A stretch of 64,000 nucleotides of DNA, taken from assembly GCF_031202265.1 (NCBI RefSeq), contig NZ_CP100604.1, positions 1,054,001 through 1,118,000 of the forward strand. Direction: 5' to 3'. This document shows, piece after piece, positions 1 to 8,603 of the stretch. The notes under the pieces are model-generated. The model did no database searches and had not been told where the DNA came from. It saw nothing but the letters and a program-made list of their open reading frames with translations. A program made the position numbers and the translations under genes. Position 1 is the first letter of the stretch, and each line of letters starts with the position of its first letter. The stretch comes from Bradyrhizobium sp. Ash2021 (lineage in GTDB: Bacteria > Pseudomonadota > Alphaproteobacteria > Rhizobiales > Xanthobacteraceae).

Positions 1-291
1 GAGGTTGACCCGACGCGTCTCGCTTCGACAAGCGGGCCGAAAGCGCCTTGTTTAGAATGCTTTGATCGATCAGTCAGTCAGAGATACGTGCCACAACCAA
101 AGCGGGTGCGACGTTATGGAGGATCCCTGCGACAAAATGCTGCATTGCGGCAGTACTCATGTACCTTTTTTGCGACACTTTGCATATTTGTCACGCTAAG
201 GACCCCCAGCTCTTTCCTATGGCATTTGGTATACATTACGCTCCCCACGCTCGTAAGTTGAATCGACTACGAACGCGGGGAAAAAAACGTC
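1..291. other. Upstream non-coding stretch
   Basis: No recognisable gene, RNA or repeat. It presumably holds the promoter of the porin that follows. Frame 1 is open for some distance from the window edge but shows no protein similarity I recognise. Confidence 0.4.
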
Positions 292-1950
292 ATGAGGAAT
301 ACGCTTCTATCGGGGACGGCTTGCGCCGCTCTTTGCTTGGTCTCGTTCAGCGGTGCGGCACGATCTGCGACACTCGATGACGTGATAGCTCGGCTCGACA
401 AAATCGAAAAAGAAAACGCCGAGCTGCGCGCAAAAGTGCGCAGCCTGTCCGCGGCAAAGCCGGTAGCAGCGGCGCCGGCGGCCGCGCCGGCCGTTACCGA
501 CCCCAGCAAATTCAAGGGCAATCCGGTTCTGCACGCCGGCGTCGCGACCTCACCGGCACCCAAGCCCGGCGGCATGACGATTGGCGGCATTCCGGTCAAG
601 GCGGGTCCGTTGGGACCGCTGATCGACAACACGACGGTTACGCTCTACGGCTCGATCGATCTTTCAGGGGACGTCTTCAATCCCTCGGTTTACGATCAGG
701 GAACGAAATTCGGCGTCGCGAGCAACATTTCCAGCTTCGGTATTCGCGTCAGGCATAACCTCGCGCCGTATGGCTGGGACGGCATGGCCGTCGTGGCCCA
801 GATCGAATCTCAAGTCGATTTCGCGTCGGCGCCAACCGAGCGCGCGGCGTTCGGAACGCGCGACAGCTTCGTCGGGATGGAGGGGCCGTGGGGCTCCATC
901 AAGGCCGGTAAAACCGATACGCCGTACAAGAAATCCACCGCGGCGATGGATCCGTTCACTCGAACGCTTGGCGATTATAATTCGATCATGGGCAATACCG
1001 GCGGCGACAACCGCGCCGAGTTCGATTGGCGCATGAACCACGCGGTCTGGTATGAATCGCCGATCTTCAATGGCTTCCAGTTCAGCGCGCTGGCCTCGCC
1101 CGGCCAGAACGAGGCCAAGGACAACAGCGACTATGCATACGGCGATATCTTTCAATGCAACGGCGCGTCGGCCCGCGGCAGCGGCAGCAACTTCCCGAAC
1201 ACCGGTGGCGCGCTTCCCGGCAACATCGGCGGCAACGGTTGTACCGACGGCTCCTTCGGCAACGCCTATAGTGCTTCTTTGACCTACAAGAACGGGCCGT
1301 TCTCGGCGATCGCCGCCTATGAGCTCCACGAGCACGTCAATCGTCATGGCGACGACGGGCTCGAACCCGCCCTGGCCGGTACGCCCGCGTTCGCACCGGT
1401 CTTCCTGGCGGATGGTTCGCAAGTCTTGACCGGCACGCACAACGAATGGGCTGCGAAGGTGGGCGGCGGCTATCACTTCAACGATGGTCTCGGCGACCTG
1501 CAGCTGAATGCCTATTACGAGTGGATCCGGCGCGAGGTGACCCCTGCCGAACAACCGTTCAACGAGCGCTCGCGCGATGCCGTATTCGCCAGCGCCACGC
1601 AGCGGATCGGCATGTGGGCACTGAGCGCGTCTTACGCCCACGCTTTCAAGAGCCCAGGCAACCCGGCGATGCTGAGCGTCAACGATCCGGTGCTGGCACC
1701 GTTGGCAACGTTGCAAGGAAACCTGTTCAGCAATGACGCCAGCCAGTATGCGATCGGCGCCCGCTACTACTTCAGCGATTGGGCCAGCTGGTACATTGTC
1801 GGCTCCCAGCTCAATCAAGGTCCGGGCGCGCACTACTGCCTTGGTGCGAGTGGCCATGGCTACCAGGTCTGCTCTCGCGATCAGTTCAACAACACGATCG
1901 GTGGCGCAACCATCAGAGCTGCGACCACGGGTATGACGTTCAACTTCTGA
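292..1950 (+). CDS. Outer-membrane porin (general Gram-negative porin type)
   Basis: A 552-residue protein with a cleavable signal peptide (hydrophobic stretch about residues 5-22, ending near SGAARSA). A short charged coiled-coil follows (about 26-48, LDDVIARLDKIEKENAEL), then an Ala/Pro linker. The rest alternates polar and aromatic strands typical of a 16-strand barrel. The last residues end in phenylalanine (TTGMTFNF), the classical C-terminal signal for BAM-mediated insertion. The N-terminal coiled coil resembles DcaP-like or trimeric periplasmic extensions. It should form a trimeric diffusion channel; substrate cannot be inferred. It stands alone, with a hairpin just downstream. It is unrelated in sequence to the Porin_2-type gene near 58.6 kb. 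Confidence 0.85.
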   Translation: MRNTLLSGTACAALCLVSFSGAARSATLDDVIARLDKIEKENAELRAKVRSLSAAKPVAAAPAAAPAVTDPSKFKGNPVLHAGVATSPAPKPGGMTIGGIPVKAGPLGPLIDNTTVTLYGSIDLSGDVFNPSVYDQGTKFGVASNISSFGIRVRHNLAPYGWDGMAVVAQIESQVDFASAPTERAAFGTRDSFVGMEGPWGSIKAGKTDTPYKKSTAAMDPFTRTLGDYNSIMGNTGGDNRAEFDWRMNHAVWYESPIFNGFQFSALASPGQNEAKDNSDYAYGDIFQCNGASARGSGSNFPNTGGALPGNIGGNGCTDGSFGNAYSASLTYKNGPFSAIAAYELHEHVNRHGDDGLEPALAGTPAFAPVFLADGSQVLTGTHNEWAAKVGGGYHFNDGLGDLQLNAYYEWIRREVTPAEQPFNERSRDAVFASATQRIGMWALSASYAHAFKSPGNPAMLSVNDPVLAPLATLQGNLFSNDASQYAIGARYYFSDWASWYIVGSQLNQGPGAHYCLGASGHGYQVCSRDQFNNTIGGATIRAATTGMTFNF

Positions 1951-1970
1951 GCGCCAGCGAACAGGGGATG

Positions 1971-1999
1971 AAGGGGGACTTGGCGACGGGTCCCCCTTC
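1971..1999 (+). terminator. Hairpin after porin gene
   Basis: AAGGGGGAC (1971-1979) pairs with GTCCCCCTT (1990-1998), about 20 bases after the porin stop. The following T-tract is poor, so termination may be weak or Rho-assisted. Confidence 0.55.
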
Positions 2000-2147
2000 G
2001 CTTTAGGCGATCTGCTTCGATCGCGGCCGGGAAGTCCAATCGCCATCGATCGTCGAACGCCGGCAGGATGCCCCAAGAAATTGATTTTACCGGCACCTCG
2101 CCAGGGTAGAATTTGGCAGACCTGCGAGCGTTACAGGGAACCAGACC

Positions 2148-2471
2148 ATGGATATGCAGCCGCCGCCGGCCCTGGTGCAATTTGCGCAGGCCGAAGTCCC
2201 GCCAGATCAGCCCGTCGAGCCGACACCGATCAAGGTCGACGTGTCGAAATACATTCCTGAATCGGCGACCGCGGTGACCATGATCGTGACGCTCACGCCG
2301 CCGACGGGCCAGGCCGTGATCTATCCCGCCGGCCATGAGAACGAGGGAACCCTGTTCAAGGGGCCGCGCTCGATCGACGAAGTCAAGCTCACCGGTCCGA
2401 TCGTCTATGTGAAGCTCTATGGCGCGACCAGTTTCGATATCCAGTACACCAATTATCGGCAGCCCAATTGA
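2148..2471 (+). CDS. Small conserved-looking hypothetical protein
   Basis: 107 residues, starting at ATG after an AGGGAA ribosome-binding sequence. The N-terminus (MDMQPPPALVQFAQAE) is not a clear signal peptide. The rest is rich in beta-prone Val/Thr/Pro segments and ends in a Tyr-rich tail, suggesting a small all-beta domain. Its stop overlaps the TTG start of the next glycosyltransferase gene, so the two are translationally coupled and it is the first gene of this transcription unit. I do not recognise the family. A structural or accessory role to the glycosyltransferase is possible from context only. Confidence 0.65.
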   Translation: MDMQPPPALVQFAQAEVPPDQPVEPTPIKVDVSKYIPESATAVTMIVTLTPPTGQAVIYPAGHENEGTLFKGPRSIDEVKLTGPIVYVKLYGATSFDIQYTNYRQPN

Positions 2472-5029
2472 ATGCGGCCGGATTCGGCGTGAGAACGAAC
2501 GACGCTGTGGGACATTCGACACCGCAACAGCTGTTGGAAGATGCCCTGGCAGCACACCGCAAGGGCAGAATAGGAGATGCGAAGCGGCTCTATGCTTCGG
2601 TCCTGAGAATGGATCCCACCAACGCGGCGGCGCATGGCAACCTTGCGATCATCGCCGCGCAGCAGGGCGATCTGACAAGCGCCGAGCGGCTGATTCGACG
2701 AGAGATCGAGCTCCGGCCGGATTATCCGGCGAGTCACAATAATCTCGGATCGGTGTTGCAGCAGCAGGGCAGGCTGGTGGACGCCATCGCCGCGCACCGG
2801 CATGCCATCAAACTCAATCCGAATTACGCGGAGGCCTTCCTGGCGCTCGGCAACGCGCTGAGGCAGCACGGCGATCTCGACGAAGCCATGGCAGCCTATC
2901 GGTCCGCCATCACGGCGAGGCAAGACTATGCCGAGGCCCACAACAACATCGGCGTGCTGCTTCAGATGCAGGGCCGGCCCGACCAGGCGGCGTCGGCCTA
3001 TCGCGAAGCGCTCGCGCTCAGGCCGGGCTACGCGGAGGCCGGGTTCAATCTCGGCGGTGTGCTGCATCAACAGCATGAGCTGAAAGCCGCCGAAGCGGCC
3101 TATCGCAGGGTCATTTCGCTCAACCCCGGCATTGCCGTCGTTCACAACAATCTCGGAACGGTCTTGAAGGACCAGGGTCTCCCCGATGCCGCGCTCGCGG
3201 CCTTCGATGATGCCGTCAAGCTGCAGCCGGACTATGCCGAGGCGATCTATAATCGCGCCACGGTGCTGCAGCAGCAGTCGAAACTGGAAGCGGCGCTGGC
3301 GGATTACGGCCGGGCCATCGAGCTCCGGAAGGATTACACCGACGCGATCAACAATGCCGGCATCGTGCTTCAGGAACTCGGACGCGCAAGCGAGGCGATC
3401 GATCTTTACCGCGCCTTGCTCGAGCGCATGCCCGATCACGCCGATGCAAGCAACAATCTGGGGACGGCGTTATTGGCGCAGGGCGGGTTCGAGGAAGCGC
3501 GGGCGGCGTTCCAACAGGCCTTGACGCACAGGCCCGATTTCCCCGAGGCATTTTACAATCTCGGCAACGCCTGGCGAGAGCTCGGTAATCTGTCCGAGGC
3601 GATCGCGGCCTATCGCAACGCGTTGCGGCTTCGGCCCGATTACGCCGATGCCTTCGGCCAGCTCACCTATCATCGCGCGCAGGCGTGCGCCTGGGATGAT
3701 TACACTGCCGATCAGGAGAAGCTCCTCGGCATGGTGCGGCAGGGGGTTCGCATCCCGCCGTTTTACCTGCTCTCGACGCCGGCATCCGCCGGGGATCAAC
3801 TGGTCTGTGCCCGGCAATGGATCGAGCCGATCAGGCCGCCGCCGGACGCGGTCTTTCCGCATCGGGTATCGGTCGGGCGCGGGCGCATCCGGCTCGGCTA
3901 TCTCTCGGGAGACTTTCATCAGCACGCCACGGCAGGGCTGATGGCCGAGTTGTTCGAGCGCCACGATCGCGACCGCTTCGAGGTTTTCGCCTATTCCTAC
4001 GGACCCGACGACAACAGCCCGATGCGCTCGCGGCTGGCGCGCGGATTCGATCGCTTTGTCGACATCCGCGCCGCGTCTCACCGCGAAGCGGCACGGCTCA
4101 TTCACGCCGACCAGGTCGACATCCTGATCGATCTCAAGGGCTATACCCATCACGCGCGACCGGCGATTTCGGCCCATCGCCCGGCGCCGGTGCAGGTGAG
4201 CTATCTCGGCTACCCCGCTACCATGGGGGCCGATTTCATCGACTACATCATCGTCGATCCCCTTGTCGTTCCGGCGAGCCAGCAGCCGTTCTTTTCGGAG
4301 CGGCTGGTCCACCTTCCCTGCAGCTATCAGGTGAACGACAGGCGGCGCGAGGTGACCGCCGGCGTCTCGCGGCAGCAATGTGGCCTGCCGGCCGAAGGAC
4401 TCGTGTTTTGCTGCTTCAACAACTCCTACAAGCTGTCGCCGGCACTTTTCGATATCTGGATGCGCCTGCTGGGTTCGGTTCCCGGCGGCGTCTTGTGGCT
4501 GCTCGAGGCCAACCAGCTTGTGAAACAGAACCTCCGTGCGGAAGCCGGCAAACGCGGCGTCGACCCCACCCGGCTGGTCTTCGCCCCGGTCGTCCCGTCA
4601 GCCGAGCATCTCGGGCGCCACCGGCACGCCGACCTGTTTCTCGATAATTTGCCGTGCAACGCCCACACCACTGCGAGCGATGCGCTGTGGGCCGGAGTTC
4701 CCGTGCTCACCTGCAGTGGGGAAACCTTCGCCGGCCGGGTCGCCGGCAGCCTGCTGACGGCGACCGGTATGGCCGAATTGATCACGCAATCGCTCGAACA
4801 GTATGAACAGACCGCGCTGGCGCTGGCGCGTGACCCGCAACGCTTGGCCGCGCTGCGGCAAACCTTGCAGGAAAGCCGTGACACATGTGCGTTGTTCGAT
4901 CTGCCAAAGTTGACGGGAAATATCGAGGCGGCCTACGCGCGAATGTGGCAGACTTGGCTTTCCGGCGAGAGGCCAGCGGCATTTTCAATCGAGACGGCTG
5001 CGGGAAATAAGGGAGAGCAACCATGTTGA
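2468..5029 (+). CDS. TPR O-GlcNAc transferase-like protein (GT41, SPINDLY type)
   Basis: 853 residues. The N-terminal half (about 20-400) is a run of roughly eleven 34-residue TPR units with repeated signatures such as YAEAHNNIG and LRPGYAEAGFNLG. The C-terminal half is a GT41 catalytic domain. Residues matching human OGT are visible: H486 in GDFHQHATAG (OGT H498), K655 in NNSYKLSP (OGT K842), and H733 in NAHTTASDALWAG (OGT H901). The GET-x-AxRVAGSLL motif is also present. It should transfer a sugar from a nucleotide donor to Ser/Thr of cytoplasmic protein targets; donor and targets are unknown. The start is a TTG overlapping the upstream stop; in-frame GTGs at 2489 and 2507 are alternatives. 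A second, divergent GT41 gene follows. Confidence 0.85.
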   Translation: MNAAGFGVRTNDAVGHSTPQQLLEDALAAHRKGRIGDAKRLYASVLRMDPTNAAAHGNLAIIAAQQGDLTSAERLIRREIELRPDYPASHNNLGSVLQQQGRLVDAIAAHRHAIKLNPNYAEAFLALGNALRQHGDLDEAMAAYRSAITARQDYAEAHNNIGVLLQMQGRPDQAASAYREALALRPGYAEAGFNLGGVLHQQHELKAAEAAYRRVISLNPGIAVVHNNLGTVLKDQGLPDAALAAFDDAVKLQPDYAEAIYNRATVLQQQSKLEAALADYGRAIELRKDYTDAINNAGIVLQELGRASEAIDLYRALLERMPDHADASNNLGTALLAQGGFEEARAAFQQALTHRPDFPEAFYNLGNAWRELGNLSEAIAAYRNALRLRPDYADAFGQLTYHRAQACAWDDYTADQEKLLGMVRQGVRIPPFYLLSTPASAGDQLVCARQWIEPIRPPPDAVFPHRVSVGRGRIRLGYLSGDFHQHATAGLMAELFERHDRDRFEVFAYSYGPDDNSPMRSRLARGFDRFVDIRAASHREAARLIHADQVDILIDLKGYTHHARPAISAHRPAPVQVSYLGYPATMGADFIDYIIVDPLVVPASQQPFFSERLVHLPCSYQVNDRRREVTAGVSRQQCGLPAEGLVFCCFNNSYKLSPALFDIWMRLLGSVPGGVLWLLEANQLVKQNLRAEAGKRGVDPTRLVFAPVVPSAEHLGRHRHADLFLDNLPCNAHTTASDALWAGVPVLTCSGETFAGRVAGSLLTATGMAELITQSLEQYEQTALALARDPQRLAALRQTLQESRDTCALFDLPKLTGNIEAAYARMWQTWLSGERPAAFSIETAAGNKGEQPC

Positions 5030-5343
5030 TGCGAATCGTCGTCGCGCTGGCTTCTTTGGTGGCATTCGGCACCAGCCAGGGATGGGCCGATGCCTATAAG
5101 GCGCCAAAGAATTATACAAGACATCATCGTCACGCGCATGTTGTTCGATACCAGGCGCAACCGGTCGCGCCGGCGCCCTATGACGGCCCGACGCTGGTGC
5201 TGCATCCCGCCCAGAACATCGCCTGCGATACGCCGTTTCGGTCGACGCGTGCGCTGCCCTGCGATCAACCGGTCTGGGTCTACGGAAGTCCCTGCGAGCG
5301 AGATTTGGGTCTCGGTCGCTACCGGTCTTGCGACGGGCGCTGA
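5023..5343 (+). CDS. Small secreted protein, unknown function
   Basis: 106 residues with a clear signal peptide (MLMRIVVALASLVAFGTSQG, cleavage near GWA-DA). A His/Arg/Tyr-rich stretch follows (YTRHHRHAHVV), and the mature part has four cysteines (IACDTPF, LPCDQP, SPCERD, RSCDGR), suggesting two disulfides in the periplasm. The start overlaps the end of the preceding glycosyltransferase by 7 bases, so it is probably in the same operon. The second GT41 gene starts 27 bases later. Short rhizobial proteins of this His-rich type are common, but I know of no function. Confidence 0.7.
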   Translation: MLMRIVVALASLVAFGTSQGWADAYKAPKNYTRHHRHAHVVRYQAQPVAPAPYDGPTLVLHPAQNIACDTPFRSTRALPCDQPVWVYGSPCERDLGLGRYRSCDGR

Positions 5344-5370
5344 ACGGGGGGCTGGTTTCGGAACAGGGTC

Positions 5371-7599
5371 ATGACCGCGGGGGGCCGTTCAGAGCAGACG
5401 CTCGCAGCCGCGATGGTGCACCATCGCGCCGGCCGTCTCGCTGAGGCCGAGCGGCTCTACCAGTCCGTCTGCGATACTGATCCAGGCAACGCGCGCGCGT
5501 TTCACCTCTACGGCGTGGTCGCCCATCAGCTCGGACGGCCCGATGCGGCGTCGCTGCTCGGCCGCGCCGTGACCCTCGATCCGGCATTTGCCGAGGCCCA
5601 CAACGACCGCGGCGTGATCCTCGCCGCCAATGGATCGTTTGCCGACGCCATCCCCTGCTTCGAGCGCGCGGTGGCGCTTAATCCCGGATATATCGAGGCG
5701 CGCAATAATCTCGGACGCGGATTGCGGTCGCTCGGGCGCCTCGACGAAGCATTGGTGCAGTTCGAACAGGTCCTGAAAGCCGCGCCCGATTCGCCGCTTG
5801 CCCATTTCAATCTGGGCTCGGTGCTCGAACTGGCTGGTCAACGGCCTGACGCCGAGAAGCATTACCGCAGCGCCATCGCGCTGCGCCCCGACTTTGTCGA
5901 CGCCCATCTCCAATTGGCTTTGCTGCTTCAGAACAGCGATCGGCTGCCTGAAGCGCTGGCCCATGCGGAGCGGGCGGTCGCACTGCGTCCGGACAGCGCC
6001 GGTGCCCGCAACAATCTTGGCAATATTCTCCGCAGCCTCGGCCGGCGCGAGGAAGCGATCGCGCAATATCGGTCAGCGCTGCGGCTCGAGCCGAACTTCT
6101 TCATGGCGCACTACAATTGCGGCGTCGCGCTGCGTGGTGAGACCAGGATCGCGGAAGCGCGGGCGCATTTCGAGCGTGCGGTTGCGCTCAGGCCGGATTT
6201 TTTGGAAGCCGAACTCGCTTTGTGCATGGCGGAGCTTCCCGCGCTTTACGCGGACGCAGCGGAGATCGACGAGCGGCGCGCGGCCTATGCAAGCCGGCTG
6301 GCAAAACTGTCCGCGAATCTGGAACGCGCGGCCGTCCCCGCCGCGCTCACCGAGGCGATCGGGTCGCATCAGCCGTTCTATCTTCCCTATCAGGGCCGCA
6401 ACGACCGCGAGCTTCAAGCTCGCTATGGCGCGCTGGTCTGCAAAATCATGGCCGCGAGATATCAGACGCCGGTTTTCCCGGATCCGCCCGCCGCGGGCGA
6501 GAAGATCAGGCTCGGTATCGTCAGCGGGTTTTTCCGGCAGCATTCGAACTGGAAGATCCCGATCAAAGGATGGCTCAAAATGCTGGACCGCGATCGGTTT
6601 CACGTCTCCGGCTATTACACGAACCCTGAGCGCGATGGCGAGACCGAGGCGGCGGCAGCGATGTGCGACCGCTTCGTGCAGGGTCCGCTATCACTCGACG
6701 GGTGGCGGCGCGCGGTCCTCGACGACGCGCCGCATGTTCTGATCTTTCCCGAAATCGGTATGGACAAGGTGTCGGCGCAACTCGCGGCGCAGCGGCTCGC
6801 CGCGGTTCAGTGCGTTTCCTGGGGACACCCGGTCACATCGGGATTTCCGACCGTCGATTACTTCATCAGCAGCGATCTCATGGAACCCGCGGACGCCGCC
6901 GATCACTATTTTGAAAAACTGGTGCGGTTGCCCAATCTATCGATCTATGTCGAACCGCCGGACGTCTCGCCGCCCGGGATCGACCGGGCCAAGCTCGGTC
7001 TGCGCGAAAATGCCGTTGTCTATTGGTGCGGCCAATCGTTGCCAAAGTACCTGCCGCAATTCGACGAGGTCTTCGCGCGCATCGCCACGGAGGTTCCCGA
7101 CTCCCAATTTGCTTTCATCGAATTCGGAGGCGGTAGCGGCGTCACCAATTTGTTCCGAAATAGGCTCGAGCGCGCCTTCAAGGCCGCCGCTCTCAGCGCC
7201 GGCGATCACTGTGTTTTCCTGCCCCGGCTTGCGCCGGATCTGTTCGTCGCCGCCATCGGTCAATGCGACGTCGTGCTGGATAGCATCGGCTGGTCGGGCT
7301 GCAATTCGATCCTGGAGAGCCTCGTTCACGATCTTCCCATCGTGACATTGGCCGGCGCGATGATGCGCGGCCGCCACGCGGCGGCGATCCTTGACATGAT
7401 GGGGGTCGGAGAGACCACGGCGCGGACCGTCGATGAATATGTCGGCTTTGCAGGCGCGCTCGGCCGCGACGCAACGAAGCGAAGCCGATTGTCCGCCCAA
7501 ATACGTGACCAGAAGCGTCGAATCTACCGCGACCTTGACTGCATCGCATCGCTCCAGGAGTTTTTGGACAAAGCGGTGCGAAATCCCGGCAGCAAGTAG
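5371..7599 (+). CDS. Divergent TPR-GT41 glycosyltransferase
   Basis: 742 residues. About eight TPR units occupy residues 5-275 (for example FAEAHNDRGVILAANG and PGYIEARNNLGRGLRSLG). A GT41-like catalytic region follows from about 375. H391 (GFFRQHSNWK) and K559 (GQSLPKYLPQFD) fit the catalytic positions of OGT. The NAHTT histidine of the upstream paralogue is replaced by a DSIGWSGCNS segment, and the GETxAxR motif by GAMMRGRHAA. It therefore belongs to a different GT41 branch and may use another donor or acceptor. It is probably co-transcribed with the genes from 2148 onward and converges with the minus-strand gene at 7660. Substrates are unknown. Confidence 0.82.
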   Translation: MTAGGRSEQTLAAAMVHHRAGRLAEAERLYQSVCDTDPGNARAFHLYGVVAHQLGRPDAASLLGRAVTLDPAFAEAHNDRGVILAANGSFADAIPCFERAVALNPGYIEARNNLGRGLRSLGRLDEALVQFEQVLKAAPDSPLAHFNLGSVLELAGQRPDAEKHYRSAIALRPDFVDAHLQLALLLQNSDRLPEALAHAERAVALRPDSAGARNNLGNILRSLGRREEAIAQYRSALRLEPNFFMAHYNCGVALRGETRIAEARAHFERAVALRPDFLEAELALCMAELPALYADAAEIDERRAAYASRLAKLSANLERAAVPAALTEAIGSHQPFYLPYQGRNDRELQARYGALVCKIMAARYQTPVFPDPPAAGEKIRLGIVSGFFRQHSNWKIPIKGWLKMLDRDRFHVSGYYTNPERDGETEAAAAMCDRFVQGPLSLDGWRRAVLDDAPHVLIFPEIGMDKVSAQLAAQRLAAVQCVSWGHPVTSGFPTVDYFISSDLMEPADAADHYFEKLVRLPNLSIYVEPPDVSPPGIDRAKLGLRENAVVYWCGQSLPKYLPQFDEVFARIATEVPDSQFAFIEFGGGSGVTNLFRNRLERAFKAAALSAGDHCVFLPRLAPDLFVAAIGQCDVVLDSIGWSGCNSILESLVHDLPIVTLAGAMMRGRHAAAILDMMGVGETTARTVDEYVGFAGALGRDATKRSRLSAQIRDQKRRIYRDLDCIASLQEFLDKAVRNPGSK

Positions 7600-7659
7600 T
7601 TTGGAAAACCCTTGCTCACTGTGAGCTCCGCGGATCGCAATTCGCGCAGGGTCACTCGG

Positions 7660-8133
7660 TCACGTCCACGGATTCTTGCCGCTCGACAGCCGCTCCGCCA
7701 TTTCGGTCTGGAATTGCGGGGGGCCATATGCGATCCATTCGCCGTCGGTCTGGAAGATCAGCGGCCGCTGGCTCTGCCGACAAAACTCCTTCAGCCAGTT
7801 GATCGCTTTCTCCTTCGGCCGTGCGCCGACGGCGACGGCAACATGGACCGGGACGCCCCGCCACTGAAAGTTTGAGGCAAGCAGAATCAAATTCGCCTTG
7901 TCCGGCCGCATCCATTCGGGAAGCGGACTGTTGTCGGCGAGCCACCCGCAAATGAATTGCTGGCACGGATCCACCGGCCTGTCCTGGTAGATGCTGCATT
8001 TGTGCGCGACACTGAAGCGGCAGGGATTTCCCGGCGAAACATCCTGACCGCGGACAGTGATCCTCAGCCAGCCGTCACAGCAGGCCGTGCATTCCGAACA
8101 TCCTCTGGCTGCATTCGATCGATCAGGCTGCAT
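7660..8133 (-). CDS. YkgJ-like cysteine-cluster protein
   Basis: 157 residues. The N-terminus carries a CxxCxxCC cluster (C12, C15, C18, C19) followed by NPCRF, KCSIY and DPCQQF cysteines. This is the pattern of the YkgJ/UPF0153 zinc- or iron-chelating domain. No signal peptide or membrane segment is seen, so it is cytoplasmic. The C-terminal part is amphipathic with no recognised motif. The metal and the biochemical role of this family are not established. It is a single-gene unit, convergent with the glycosyltransferase gene. Confidence 0.7.
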   Translation of the reverse strand: MQPDRSNAARGCSECTACCDGWLRITVRGQDVSPGNPCRFSVAHKCSIYQDRPVDPCQQFICGWLADNSPLPEWMRPDKANLILLASNFQWRGVPVHVAVAVGARPKEKAINWLKEFCRQSQRPLIFQTDGEWIAYGPPQFQTEMAERLSSGKNPWT

Positions 8134-8396
8134 TGAAGTTTTCGTCCCAACATTTCGGCTACGCTAGGTAAGATTCGAGCCGACTGCAAATCAGATCGGC
8201 CCGCAGGGGTAGCGAAGCATAGTCGCCCTCCATTGATGACAAAAGGCGGGTTAAGCCGGAATCTGGCATCGGGCCGCGCCTCGCGCGGACCCGTTGGCCA
8301 GCCCTCCTTACATGTTGCGGCAGTCGAATTGCTTTTAACCGCTTGCAATTTTGCGCTCGTGGGCCATACCGTCGAAAAGCAAAAGGGGTTTGAGCG

Positions 8397-8576
8397 ATGC
8401 TAAATGAGCGAGAGAAGATTCTGGAAGCGCTGCGCGAGAAGCCGCTGAAGGTGTTCGAGGTGATGCGGCGCGCCAATATTCCGAATGAGGAAGCATGCCA
8501 ATCGCTCCTGATGAAAATGCGGAGCGAAGGTTCGGTCAAGTTCGATATTCACAAGGGCCGATGGCACATCGGGTGA
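8397..8576 (+). CDS. Small winged-helix-like protein (59 residues)
   Basis: ATG at 8397 follows an AAGGGG ribosome-binding site. The product begins MLNEREKILEALREKPLKVF and ends SVKFDIHKGRWHIG. The pattern is helix (EKILEALREK), turn, helix (VFEVMRRANI), helix (NEEACQSLLMKMRSEG) and a two-strand wing (SVKFDIHKGRWHI). This fits a minimal winged-helix fold with no effector domain. Coding character is good: codon third positions are GC-rich and the ribosome-binding site is well placed. It could be a DNA-binding regulator or a protein-interaction module. It converges with the DosP-like gene, ending 27 bases before that gene's stop. Confidence 0.7.
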   Translation: MLNEREKILEALREKPLKVFEVMRRANIPNEEACQSLLMKMRSEGSVKFDIHKGRWHIG

Positions 8577-8603
8577 CCACGTGCAGAGAGTGCCAACCAT
8601 TGC

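Noticed and set aside
664..2076. Large open frame on the minus strand opposite the porin gene
   Set aside because: It is an antisense shadow of the porin, Arg/Ala-rich with no domain signature.
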